Assembly: GCF_900157385.1 (NCBI RefSeq) | Contig: NZ_LT717700.1 | Location: 558,001 to 622,000 of the forward strand | Origin: Mycobacterium terramassiliense | Lineage (GTDB): Bacteria; Actinomycetota; Actinomycetes; Mycobacteriales; Mycobacteriaceae | Length of the DNA stretch: 64,000 nucleotides | Direction: 5' to 3' | Shown here: positions 1 through 8,193 of the stretch, one piece after another | How positions within the stretch are numbered: the stretch's first letter is position 1 | Layout: each line of letters starts with the position of its first letter | The notes under the pieces: model-generated | The model's input: only the letters and a program-made list of their open reading frames with translations | Told to the model about the DNA's origin: nothing | The model's database searches: none | Program-made: the position numbers and the translations under genes

Positions 1-747
1 CTCCTCGTTCTCCGGGTGCGTGAGGATGAGGAAACGTTCCTGCCGGATGGCGGCGACGACCCGCTCGGCGGCGGCGTCGGGCTGGATGGGGCGCAACAGG
101 TGGGGCGGAAAGTTGATCCATCGGGGGTCGTCGATCCCGATCATGCGTGCGCTCTCGCCGATGTTGGTGGCCACCAGCTCCGGGCACAGGACCGAAACCC
201 CAATGCCTTTGGGCCGCAGGTAGAGATACAGGCCCTCGGTGATCCCGACCACGGCATGCTTGGCGCCGATGTAGGGGATGTTGTCGTAGCCGTGGGCGTA
301 CAGGCCCGCGATGGACGCCGTGTTGATGATCCAGCCGTGGCCCTGTTCGAGCAGGATGGGTACGAACGCGCGGATGCCCCGCACGACGCCGAACACGTTG
401 ATGTCGAACAGCCGCTGCCAGTCGGCCATCGGGACCCGTTCCGGCGGGCCGAGCAGCGCCACGCCGGCGTTGTTCATGACGATGTCCACTTTGCCGAATT
501 CGGAGAGCACCACCCGCGCCAGGCCGTCGACATCGGCATCGGAGGTGACGTCGCAGCGAACCGCCAGTGCCCGTCGCCCGAACTCGCCGATGGCCGCCAC
601 CGTCTCGTCCATCCGCTGCTGGTGGATGTCGCCGACCACCACGTCGGCCCCGGCCCGCGCCAGCGCGAGCGCCGTGGCCCGGCCGATGCCGGAAGCACCG
701 CCGGTGATGACTGCGACCGCGCCGGAAATCTCCACCGTTCGCGTCAC
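1..747 (-). CDS. short-chain dehydrogenase/reductase (3' end outside window)
   Basis: Classical SDR oxidoreductase, NAD(P)-dependent, substrate unknown. The 249 codons present start with GTG at 747 and run off the window edge, so the C-terminus is missing. Visible motifs are the cofactor loop TGGASGIG near residue 15, NNAG near residue 91, a catalytic Ser in NTASIAGL and the YIGAK pair (YxxxK) near residue 159. The GTG overlaps the stop of the upstream PE gene as GTGA, so the two are very likely translated together. The substrate cannot be told from sequence. The family call is secure. Confidence 0.9.
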   Translation of the reverse strand, partial: MTRTVEISGAVAVITGGASGIGRATALALARAGADVVVGDIHQQRMDETVAAIGEFGRRALAVRCDVTSDADVDGLARVVLSEFGKVDIVMNNAGVALLGPPERVPMADWQRLFDINVFGVVRGIRAFVPILLEQGHGWIINTASIAGLYAHGYDNIPYIGAKHAVVGITEGLYLYLRPKGIGVSVLCPELVATNIGESARMIGIDDPRWINFPPHLLRPIQPDAAAERVVAAIRQERFLILTHPENEE

Positions 748-1997
748 CAGAAGAGGTTCGGCAAGGGGGGCAGGCCGATCAACGACCCCTGTGAAAAGTA
801 CGGCCCGGCACCGGGCGTCAGGGACGAATAGCCGTCGTTGACGACCGGCTGCAGAAACGAGTTGAGGCCGTTGACGATTGGCTGCGGGACGCCGAGCTGC
901 TCGAGCGGGAACAACATCGGCAGAGTCGGCGACGGGACCATGTACGTGGTGACCGTGCCGCCCAAGGACGTGGTCGTGCTGGAGACCTGCACGGCGTCCG
1001 ACATCGAGACCAGTGATGTGGTGTTGTGGTTGTAGATCCCGGCGAACAGCGAGTTCACCCACGCCGGGAGATCCCACGGCCGGTCGGGCGGATTGCCGAA
1101 AAAGTCGTATTGGCCGAACACCACGCTGACGTCGTACTGGGTGTTCGGCAGGCCCTGCGCGGTGTAGTTAACCAAAGGCACGGTCAACCCATTCGGCAGG
1201 TAGATGTGCAGCAAGCCGGTCTCGGGGCCGTTGAACATGGCGAACTGCAGGGCGCTGGACGGTGGGGCGGTCGGGTCGGCCGCCAGGTACGCCAATTCGC
1301 GGTTGACGACGAGGGTTCCCTCCGACAGCGCGGCGATGCGCACCGGAGAACCGTTGCCGTTGGCGAACGCATTCATGATTTGGTCGTTGAGCGCTCGCTG
1401 CCCCATGGCGACGGCTTGGTTGACGCCGGGAGCGGCCAGGCTGCCGCTCACGAGGCCGATGCTGGCCGGGTAGTCGACCACCTGAGGGGTGGTGCCGGGA
1501 AACCAGTTCTGCCCGATGGCGTGGTTCAGGAGGTCGTACCCCTGCAGGATTGATACGGAGGCGGGGCCGGGGATGCTGCCCGCGTATACCAGCTGCCCCA
1601 GGTAGGGCAGTTCGGTGAGGAAGTTTGGGAAGTAAAGCGGTCCCGCGCCGGGAACCGTGATCCGCGTACCCGCCGCTGCTGCCGGGATCGGCTGGCGCCC
1701 CAACAGCGTCTGGGCCGCCGCGGTCTCGGTGGTCAGATACGTGTTCGCGTTCCCCGCCAAGGTGAGCGCGAAGCTCCCCTGCAATTGCGCCACTTGGGCG
1801 GTGGCCGCCTGGAATTCCAAGGCGTGCGCGCCGAACAACCCGGCAATGCACGTCGACACCTCGTCGGCGCCCGCGGCCAACAACGACGTGGTGGAGTTCG
1901 CGGCCGCCGCGTTCGCCGCGTTGACCGCGGACCCGATCCGGACCAAATCCTCAGCAGCGCTCGACAACAACTCAGGCGTTGCGAGGACATACGACAC
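744..1997 (-). CDS. PE family protein with PE-PPE (alpha/beta hydrolase) domain
   Basis: A 417-residue protein. Residues 1 to about 95 form a PE domain (start MSYVLATPELL), the part that directs type VII (ESX) export. Residues from about 120 match the PE-PPE domain, a serine alpha/beta-hydrolase fold found on exported mycobacterial lipases and esterases. The likely nucleophile elbow is ALSEG with Ser225, and an acidic loop QYDFFGNPPDRP follows. No separate PPE partner is next to it. It is the first gene of a two-gene unit with the SDR, joined by a 4-base overlap. Lipid or ester hydrolysis is inferred from the family; the substrate is unknown. Confidence 0.88.
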   Translation of the reverse strand: MSYVLATPELLSSAAEDLVRIGSAVNAANAAAANSTTSLLAAGADEVSTCIAGLFGAHALEFQAATAQVAQLQGSFALTLAGNANTYLTTETAAAQTLLGRQPIPAAAAGTRITVPGAGPLYFPNFLTELPYLGQLVYAGSIPGPASVSILQGYDLLNHAIGQNWFPGTTPQVVDYPASIGLVSGSLAAPGVNQAVAMGQRALNDQIMNAFANGNGSPVRIAALSEGTLVVNRELAYLAADPTAPPSSALQFAMFNGPETGLLHIYLPNGLTVPLVNYTAQGLPNTQYDVSVVFGQYDFFGNPPDRPWDLPAWVNSLFAGIYNHNTTSLVSMSDAVQVSSTTTSLGGTVTTYMVPSPTLPMLFPLEQLGVPQPIVNGLNSFLQPVVNDGYSSLTPGAGPYFSQGSLIGLPPLPNLFW

Positions 1998-2109
1998 TGG
2001 CGCCTCTTTGCGGAGCGAACACGGTCGCTGTGGAGGGTACTCGCAGCCGCGCGGCCAGGCGTGGCTTTCGTCTTCGTCGGCGCCGGTTCATGCTCGCCAC
2101 CCGGGCGCG

Positions 2110-3495
2110 CTAGGACGCTGCCCGCTCGCCCTCGCCGTCTTCGTCGTCGTCTTCGGGATGGAGGAGTTTCTCGGGGTGATGGAAGGTGTTGGTTCGGGGT
2201 TGCCCGCGGTCGAGGTGGGGTGGGGGTATCCATTCGGTTTCGCCGCGGGCGTTGGTGCGGGTGGTCCAGCCTTGTTCGGCGAGTCGGTTGTCGGGACCGC
2301 ACGCCAGGGCGAGGTCGTCGATGTCGGTGCGGCGCGTGGCCGCCCATCCCCGGATGTGATGGACCTGGCTGTGATAGGCGGGGGCGTCGCAGCCGGGCTT
2401 GGTGCAGCCGCGGTCCCTGGCGTACAGCATGATGCGCTGCGCGGGGGAGGCCAGCCGCTTGGTGTGATACAGCGCCAGCGACTTGGCTTGATCGAAGATG
2501 GCCAGATAGTGGTGGGCGTGGCCGGCCCAGCGGATCACATCGGAGATGGGGACCAGGGTGCCGCCGGCGGTGAGGGCTTTGCCGGTGGCGGCCTCGAGAT
2601 CGGTGAGCGTGGTGGTCACCACGATCGACACCGGCAAGCCGTTGTGTTGGCCCAGCTCCCCGGAGGCGAACAGGGCACGCAGCCCGGCCAGGAAGGCGTC
2701 GTGGTTGCGCTGGGATTGGGAGCGGTGATCGCGCCGTGCCGCTTCCTCGTCTGGGGTGGCGTCGACGACCGGGATTTCGTCGTCGGGGTTGCAGGCCCCG
2801 GGGGCGGCCAGCTTGGCCACCAAGGCCTCGATGGCGGCCCGCAGCTCCGGCGTGATGAGCCCGCTGAGGCGCGACATGCCGTCAAATTGCTGGGCGCCCA
2901 AGATGATGCCGCGCTGGCGGGCGCGCTCGTCCTCGCTGAAGTCCCCATCGGGATGCAGCACGCCCATGAGTCGCTGGGAGTATTTGGCCAACTCGTCGGG
3001 GCGATACCCGCGGGCCTTGCCCGCCAGGTCGGCTTCGGCGGCCAGCCGTGTAAACACGTCGACCTCGGCGGGCAGATGGGCAAAAAAGCTGCGGATGATC
3101 TTGATGTGCCCCTCACCGATCAGCCCCTGGCGTTGGCCGGCGGCGGTCGCGGCCAGTTGCGGGGCCAGCGGCTCACCGGTCAGCGCCCGACGCACGCCCA
3201 AGTCCTCGGCTTCGTCGATGCGCCGGCTCGCCTCCGTCTTGGTGATGCGCAACCGGTCGGCCAACGCCGACCGCAGCGTGCCGCCCAATTCTTGCGCGCT
3301 GGCCTGCGCCCCGAGCTGATTGATCAAGCCGTGTTGGGCGGACCGCAGCCGGCGTGCCTCGCATTCAAGGCGCTCCAGGGCCCGCAACCGTTCGGGGGTG
3401 GTGAACACGTCGAAAGACAAGCCGCACAAGCGGTCCAGGTCCGCGCGCAGCGCGTCGAAGACCTCGACGATCTCGTCACGACTGCTCGCATCCAT
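2110..3495 (-). CDS. DUF222 / HNH endonuclease domain protein (13E12 repeat family)
   Basis: Member of the multicopy mycobacterial 13E12 family: a long helical DUF222 region, then a C-terminal HNH nuclease-like domain. The HNH part reads [20 protein letters not shown] followed by [13 protein letters not shown], so the zinc-type cysteines, the HH pair and the final N are all present. An acidic tail ([10 protein letters not shown]) ends the protein. The ATG at 3495 ([13 protein letters not shown]) is chosen over an upstream GTG at 3555 because family members begin with this helix. 461 residues. The role is unknown; these genes sit in repeats used as phage or recombination sites in M. tuberculosis, but no repeat border is visible here. 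Confidence 0.85.
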   Translation of the reverse strand: MDASSRDEIVEVFDALRADLDRLCGLSFDVFTTPERLRALERLECEARRLRSAQHGLINQLGAQASAQELGGTLRSALADRLRITKTEASRRIDEAEDLGVRRALTGEPLAPQLAATAAGQRQGLIGEGHIKIIRSFFAHLPAEVDVFTRLAAEADLAGKARGYRPDELAKYSQRLMGVLHPDGDFSEDERARQRGIILGAQQFDGMSRLSGLITPELRAAIEALVAKLAAPGACNPDDEIPVVDATPDEEAARRDHRSQSQRNHDAFLAGLRALFASGELGQHNGLPVSIVVTTTLTDLEAATGKALTAGGTLVPISDVIRWAGHAHHYLAIFDQAKSLALYHTKRLASPAQRIMLYARDRGCTKPGCDAPAYHSQVHHIRGWAATRRTDIDDLALACGPDNRLAEQGWTTRTNARGETEWIPPPHLDRGQPRTNTFHHPEKLLHPEDDDEDGEGERAAS

Positions 3496-3571
3496 GACCC
3501 AGACAATACGAACGCCCACCGACAAAACCGGCCGCCTTGGGACCAGTGGAACCACAGTGGCTTAAGTTGAC

Positions 3572-5029
3572 TCAGAAGTTCAGCCCCGAGTACATCACCC
3601 GGTTGGGATCGTACTTCTGCCGCGCCGCCGTGAGCTGTGACAGGTTCGAGCCGAAGTAGCGCGCCGCCGAGCTGTTGGCCTCCAGGTAGTTGACGTATCC
3701 ACCGACCGAAAACTGTTGCACGGCTTGGTGCGCGGAGTTCAGCCACTGGGTTGCGGCGGACACCTGGTTGCCGGCGGGCTCGACGTACCACTGCAGCAGC
3801 GCGGACTGCTTGCGCCACGGAAACGCGGTGTCCCCGGGCGCCACGTCGCCGGCGGCGCCGTCCAGGGGGTCGACGAGCACCGACGCTTTGCCGCCGGAGG
3901 CCGGCCACTGCCCGATGGCCGTCGCGATGGCCTTCGCCGCAGCGGAATTCAGCGTCGAGAGCACGTCGGAGCCCGCCACGAATCCGACGGGTGAGCCCGT
4001 CGAACTGCCGCCGGCCAGGTAGGTCACCAGGTCCATGTGACTCAGGGTCTTGTTCACCACCGCGGTCGGGGCCACGCCCACCGCGGACTTGATGGCGTCG
4101 ACGACGCCGGCACCGGCGCCCGCGGGGCAGGTGGCCAGCACGTGGCAGTTCGGCTGGCTGCCGACCGAGAGATCGACTATCCCCCAGGTGTTTCGGTCCG
4201 CGGCGCTCAACCAGGACTGCCAACCCACGAGCACCTGCACCGCCGACGCCGGCGGGAAGTCGAGCCGCACGACGTCGTTGTCAGCGGTCGGGAACGTGGC
4301 GAAGGTCATCGACGTCGTCACCCCGAAATTGCCCCCGCCGCCACCGCGCAGCGCCCAGAACAGATCCGGATGGTCGTTGGCCGACGCGGTGACGACGTCG
4401 CCGCTCGGCAACACCACCGTGGCCGACTGCAGCGCGTCACAGGTCAGGCCCGCGTGGCGGCAATCGGCCCCCACCCCACCGCCGAGGGCCAGGCCGCCGA
4501 TCCCGATGCTGGGGTAGGTCGCGGTGGGGATCGCGCGCCCCGCACCGGCCAACGCTTGGTGCACCGCGTAGACGGTGGTCGCGGGCGTGACCGTAGCGTT
4601 GCCGGCGCCGTCGACGTTCACCCCGCCGGGCAGCTTGCGCAGGTCGATGACCATCGCGCCGTTGGCGCTCGACGCGCCGATATACGAATGCCCACCCCCG
4701 CGCGGGGCGATCTTGAGCCCGTTCGCCGTCGCGAACGAGACGGCCTTCTGCACGTCGGACTGCGACGACACCGTGACGACCGCCGCCGGATTGGAGTTGT
4801 TGTAGAACGAATTGAAAACCTGTTTGCCCGAGGAGAATTGGGCGCCGTTGCCGGGCAACGCGACGCTCCCGCCGATGGAGGAGGCGAGGCCGCCCCAGCC
4901 GGCGGTGGGGTCGGCGGCCGCCCGCGCGGTGCCGAACACCGCCCCGGTCGCCAGCATCCCGACGGCCCCGCGAAGAAAGGTCTGGCGCGAAACCTCATGG
5001 TCCAGCGGACGGCTGCGATTCGTCGTCAT
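3572..5029 (-). CDS. TAT-exported FAD-linked oxidoreductase, berberine-bridge type
   Basis: A 485-residue flavoenzyme. The N-terminus has a twin-arginine-like signal (SRQTFLRG, then a hydrophobic stretch ending ARAAAD). An FAD_binding_4 domain covers about residues 75 to 220 and a BBE C-terminal motif is at the end (NYLEANSSAARYFG, YDPNRVMYSG). His114 in GGGHSYIG is the usual 8-alpha-histidyl FAD attachment site. The second, cysteinyl attachment site of bicovalent members lies in the segment read here as YPSIGIGG, where the Cys position is Tyr, so a single covalent link is expected. It resembles the Rv1774/Rv1726 type. The substrate, probably a sugar or alcohol, is unknown. Confidence 0.88.
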   Translation of the reverse strand: MTTNRSRPLDHEVSRQTFLRGAVGMLATGAVFGTARAAADPTAGWGGLASSIGGSVALPGNGAQFSSGKQVFNSFYNNSNPAAVVTVSSQSDVQKAVSFATANGLKIAPRGGGHSYIGASSANGAMVIDLRKLPGGVNVDGAGNATVTPATTVYAVHQALAGAGRAIPTATYPSIGIGGLALGGGVGADCRHAGLTCDALQSATVVLPSGDVVTASANDHPDLFWALRGGGGGNFGVTTSMTFATFPTADNDVVRLDFPPASAVQVLVGWQSWLSAADRNTWGIVDLSVGSQPNCHVLATCPAGAGAGVVDAIKSAVGVAPTAVVNKTLSHMDLVTYLAGGSSTGSPVGFVAGSDVLSTLNSAAAKAIATAIGQWPASGGKASVLVDPLDGAAGDVAPGDTAFPWRKQSALLQWYVEPAGNQVSAATQWLNSAHQAVQQFSVGGYVNYLEANSSAARYFGSNLSQLTAARQKYDPNRVMYSGLNF

Positions 5030-5283
5030 GAGCCGGATTCTGGTCCAATCGACACTCGAAAATCCGGCCCCGGCGCGAGTGTCGGGTCACAGTGTGGCCT
5101 CGATCCGCCGGCGCGGCGGCGGGCGGCTTTCGGCCCAATAAGCCACGTCGGGCGCCCGATGCCCTTACAAAACACTTATTGTGCAAAGCTTTATCGCACC
5201 GTGTTGTAAACGTGACAGTCGTAGACCAGAGTTCCCTATGTGACTGGAGTGCCGTCGGCGCATTCCGAGACAGGGAGGCTGGC

Positions 5284-5760
5284 ATGAAGGCACTGGCGGA
5301 AACTCAGCGATGGATCTGGCTGTTTCGTCACCAGCCCCTGACCATTCGCCTTTTGGCCGGTGCCGCCGGCCTCCTCACGGTGGCCGCGGCGTTCGCGGCG
5401 CCGGCCGAGGCGGACCCGGCGACCGACGATGCCTTCATCGACGCGCTGAACCACGCCGGCATCGACTTCGGCGAGCCGGGCAACGCGATGTCCGTGGGCG
5501 AGTCCATCTGCCCGATGCTCGCCCAGCCGGGCGGGAACTTCGCCGCGGCCGCGGCGAGCGTCACCAACCGCGGCCTGTCACCGGGGATGGCCAAGATGTT
5601 CACCACCATCGCCATTCAGATGTACTGCCCGCAGGAGATGGCCAACATTGCCAGCGGCAACCCGACCGCCGGCATTCCCGGGGGCCTGCCGGGGCTTGCC
5701 GGCGGCCTGCCCGGCGGGATCCCCGGCATCCACCAAATACCCGGAATGCCCGGCGCGTAG
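5284..5760 (+). CDS. secreted DUF732 protein (Rv3354-like)
   Basis: A 158-residue exported protein. The signal peptide covers about residues 20 to 44 (hydrophobic run, then AAPAEADP). The DUF732 core holds two cysteines (ESICPML and QMYCPQEM) that probably form a disulfide. The tail is Gly/Pro-rich (GIPGGLPGLAGGLPGGIPG). The ATG at 5284 follows a strong ribosome site (agggagg, 5272-5278). The 250-base region upstream holds no gene and carries the promoter; TTGTAA near 5201 is a possible -35 element. Position next to DUF3017 and folD matches Rv3354. Function is unknown. Confidence 0.88.
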   Translation: MKALAETQRWIWLFRHQPLTIRLLAGAAGLLTVAAAFAAPAEADPATDDAFIDALNHAGIDFGEPGNAMSVGESICPMLAQPGGNFAAAAASVTNRGLSPGMAKMFTTIAIQMYCPQEMANIASGNPTAGIPGGLPGLAGGLPGGIPGIHQIPGMPGA

Positions 5761-5772
5761 ATAGTTGGATGG

Positions 5773-5801
5773 CGACCCGCTAGCGCGTCCCCAGCGGGTC
5801 G
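5773..5801. terminator. hairpin between convergent genes
   Basis: A perfect 9-base inverted repeat (CGACCCGCT and AGCGGGTCG) with an 11-base loop lies between the DUF732 stop and the end of the DUF3017 gene, and includes the latter's stop. There is no U-tract, as is common in mycobacteria. It could act in both directions. Confidence 0.5.
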
Positions 5802-6055
5802 ATGGTCGAGGCGATATAGACCATCGCCGCCGCGACAGTCGCGGTCGTGATGAAGTCGGTTCCCTTGCCGCGGACGACCAACAGGCCGGCCCGGTCCTCG
5901 GACAGCACCAGCCGCAAAACCGCCGCCACGCCCACCCCGATGCCGATCAGCAGGGCACCGCGACGCCAGAAGTTGGCCCCCGCCAACACAAATGCCGCGG
6001 CGAAGATCATGCCGACCACCAGGATCGGCCATTGGGCCCGCAGCGTCGCGCGCAC
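5780..6055 (-). CDS. DUF3017 membrane protein (Rv3355c-like)
   Basis: A 91-residue membrane protein with three hydrophobic segments (about residues 9-27, 33-47 and 67-83) and a charged loop EDRAGLLVVRGKGTDF between the second and third. It starts at GTG 6055, only three bases after the folD stop, so it is the second gene of a folD operon. This pairing is conserved in mycobacteria (Rv3356c-Rv3355c). No enzymatic motif is visible and its role is unknown. Confidence 0.88.
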   Translation of the reverse strand: MRATLRAQWPILVVGMIFAAAFVLAGANFWRRGALLIGIGVGVAAVLRLVLSEDRAGLLVVRGKGTDFITTATVAAAMVYIASTIDPLGTR

Positions 6056-6058
6056 CGG

Positions 6059-6907
6059 TTATTGCCGTCCCTCGGCCAATTCGACGACATTGCTCAGCAG
6101 GAACGCGCGGGTGAGGGGGCCCACGCCGCCCGGATTCGGTGACACGTGGCCGGCCACCTCCCAGACGTCCGGATGCACATCGCCGACGAGGCCGTCCTCG
6201 GTGCGGCTGACCCCCACGTCGACGACCGCGGCGCCGGGACGCACCATCTCGGCGGTCAGCAGGTGCGGCACCCCGACCGCGGCCACGACGATGTCGGCCT
6301 GCCTGGTCAGCTCGGGCAGGTCGCGAGTTCCGGTGTGGCACAAGGTAACCGTGGCGTTCTCCGAGCGGCGGGTCATCAGCAGCCCCAGCGGCCGGCCGAC
6401 CGTCACGCCGCGGCCGATGATGACCACGTGCGCCCCGGCGATCTCGACGTCGTAGCGCCGCAACAGGTGCACGATGCCGCGCGCGGTGCAGGGCAGCGGG
6501 GCGGGGGTGGACAGCACCAGGCGGCCCAGGTTCGTCGGGTGCAGCCCGTCGGCGTCCTTGGCGGGGTCGACGCGCTCGAGCGCGGCGTTCTCATCCAGGT
6601 GCTTGGGCAACGGCAGCTGGACGATGTAACCGGTGCACTCGGGGTTGGCGTTGAGTTCGTCGATGGTCTCGTCGAGCTGGGCGGTGCTGATGTCGGCGGG
6701 CAGGTCGCGGCGGATCGACGTGATGCCGACCTTGGCGCAGTCCGCGTGCTTGCCGCGAACGTAGGCCTGCGACCCGGGGTCGTCGCCGACCAGGATGGTG
6801 CCCAGCCCGGGCGTGCGACCCGATGCCGTCAGTGCGGCGACTCGTTGCTTGAGGTCGACGAAGATTTCGTCCCGGGTGGCCTTGCCGTCCAGCGTGATTG
6901 CGCCCAC
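6059..6907 (-). CDS. folD: bifunctional methylenetetrahydrofolate dehydrogenase/cyclohydrolase
   Basis: FolD oxidises 5,10-methylene-THF to methenyl-THF with NADP and hydrolyses this to 10-formyl-THF, feeding purine synthesis and initiator-tRNA formylation. 282 residues, the usual length. Motifs are [18 protein letters not shown] with the catalytic YxxxK pattern, [21 protein letters not shown], the cofactor loop [13 protein letters not shown] and the C-terminal [17 protein letters not shown] 6907 gives the family start ([16 protein letters not shown]); the frame stays open upstream into the divergent gene, and that extension is rejected. In M. tuberculosis relJK lies between folD and the next gene; here the gap is 39 bases. 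Confidence 0.97.
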   Translation of the reverse strand: MGAITLDGKATRDEIFVDLKQRVAALTASGRTPGLGTILVGDDPGSQAYVRGKHADCAKVGITSIRRDLPADISTAQLDETIDELNANPECTGYIVQLPLPKHLDENAALERVDPAKDADGLHPTNLGRLVLSTPAPLPCTARGIVHLLRRYDVEIAGAHVVIIGRGVTVGRPLGLLMTRRSENATVTLCHTGTRDLPELTRQADIVVAAVGVPHLLTAEMVRPGAAVVDVGVSRTEDGLVGDVHPDVWEVAGHVSPNPGGVGPLTRAFLLSNVVELAEGRQ

Positions 6908-6946
6908 GCCTGACAGTCTGGCACGCGACACGATTAAGCTCCTGGC

Positions 6947-8164
6947 ATGTCTACCCCTCCAGACGTGTTGTCGCCGGCCAAGCTGGGCCCGATCGCGCTG
7001 CGTAACCGCACCATCAAATCCGCCACCTTCGAGGCGCGCACGCCCAACGCCCTGGTGAGCGACGACCTGATCGAATACCACCGGCTGCCGGCGGCCGGCG
7101 GGGTCGGGATGACGACCGTCGCGTATTGCGCGGTGTCCCCCGGCGGCCGCACGGAGGGCAACGGGATCTGGATGCGCCCGGAGGCGGTGCCCGGGTTCCG
7201 GCGCCTCACCGACGCGATCCACGCCGAGGGCGCCGCGGTGAGCGCGCAGATCGGGCACGCCGGCCCGGTCGCCAACGCCAAGTCCAACAAGGCCACCGCC
7301 CTGGCGCCGGTGCGGTTCTTCAACCCGATCGGGATGCGCTTCGCCAAGAAGGCCACCCGCGACGACATCGACGACGTCATCGAGGGGCACGTCAACGCGG
7401 TCCGGCTCGCCATCGAAGCCGGCTTCGACGCGGTCGAAATCCATTTGGGCCACAACTATCTGGCGAGCGCGTTCCTGTCTCCGCTGATCAACCGCCGCAC
7501 CGACGAGTTCGGCGGATCGCTGGAGAACCGGGCCAAGGTCGCCCGAGGGATCGTCATGGCGGTGCGGCGCGCGGTGGACAAGGAGGGCACGCCGATCGCG
7601 GTCACCGCCAAGCTCAACATGTCCGACGGGGTGCGCGGCGGCATCAGCACCGAGGAATCGCTGATCACCGCCAAGTGGCTGCAGGACGACGGCGGGCTGG
7701 ACGCGATCGAGCTCACGGCGGGCAGCTCGCTGGTCAACCCGATGTACCTGTTCCGCGGCGACGCGCCGCTCAAGGAATTCGCCGGTGCCTTCAAGCCGCC
7801 GCTGCGCTGGGGCATGCTGATGACGGGCAAGAAGTTCCTCCGCGAGTACCCCTACCGCGAGGCCTACTTATTGCGCGACGCCAAGCTGTTCCGCGCCGAG
7901 CTCACGCTGCCGCTGATCCTGCTCGGCGGCATCACCAACCGGGAAACGATGGACCTCGCGATGGCGGAGGGATTCGATTTCGTCGCGATGGGCCGGGCGC
8001 TGCTGGCCGAACCGGACCTGATCAACCGGATCGCGGCCGACGGCGCCGCGCACACCGTGCTTTCGGCGTGCACGCACTGCAATCGGTGCATGCCGACGAT
8101 CTACACCCGCACCCGCTGCGTGGTCACCGGCGCCCCCGACGCGGTCACTCAGCCCACAGGGTGA
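6947..8164 (+). CDS. NADH:flavin oxidoreductase, old yellow enzyme type (Rv3359-like)
   Basis: A 405-residue TIM-barrel FMN oxidoreductase. Barrel landmarks are [13 protein letters not shown] at the N-terminus, [10 protein letters not shown], the active-site [19 protein letters not shown] with the substrate-proton loop, [10 protein letters not shown], and the FMN phosphate site [16 protein letters not shown] cysteine group at the C-terminus ([17 protein letters not shown]) resembles the start of the 4Fe-4S motif of 2,4-dienoyl-CoA reductase-like proteins, but the FAD domain that normally follows is absent. It is divergent from folD with 39 bases between starts. The substrate is unknown, probably an enoate or enone. 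Confidence 0.9.
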   Translation: MSTPPDVLSPAKLGPIALRNRTIKSATFEARTPNALVSDDLIEYHRLPAAGGVGMTTVAYCAVSPGGRTEGNGIWMRPEAVPGFRRLTDAIHAEGAAVSAQIGHAGPVANAKSNKATALAPVRFFNPIGMRFAKKATRDDIDDVIEGHVNAVRLAIEAGFDAVEIHLGHNYLASAFLSPLINRRTDEFGGSLENRAKVARGIVMAVRRAVDKEGTPIAVTAKLNMSDGVRGGISTEESLITAKWLQDDGGLDAIELTAGSSLVNPMYLFRGDAPLKEFAGAFKPPLRWGMLMTGKKFLREYPYREAYLLRDAKLFRAELTLPLILLGGITNRETMDLAMAEGFDFVAMGRALLAEPDLINRIAADGAAHTVLSACTHCNRCMPTIYTRTRCVVTGAPDAVTQPTG

Positions 8165-8193
8165 AAACAGGTGCACCCGCTACAGTTGTGGCG

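Noticed and set aside
6908..7453. Upstream extension of folD
   Set aside because: It overlaps the divergent oxidoreductase start and has no FolD similarity; GTG 6907 gives the usual length.
7126..8193. Open frame that would extend the first FHA-ABC protein upstream
   Set aside because: It runs through the oxidoreductase gene in another frame; the FHA domain begins just after ATG 8194.
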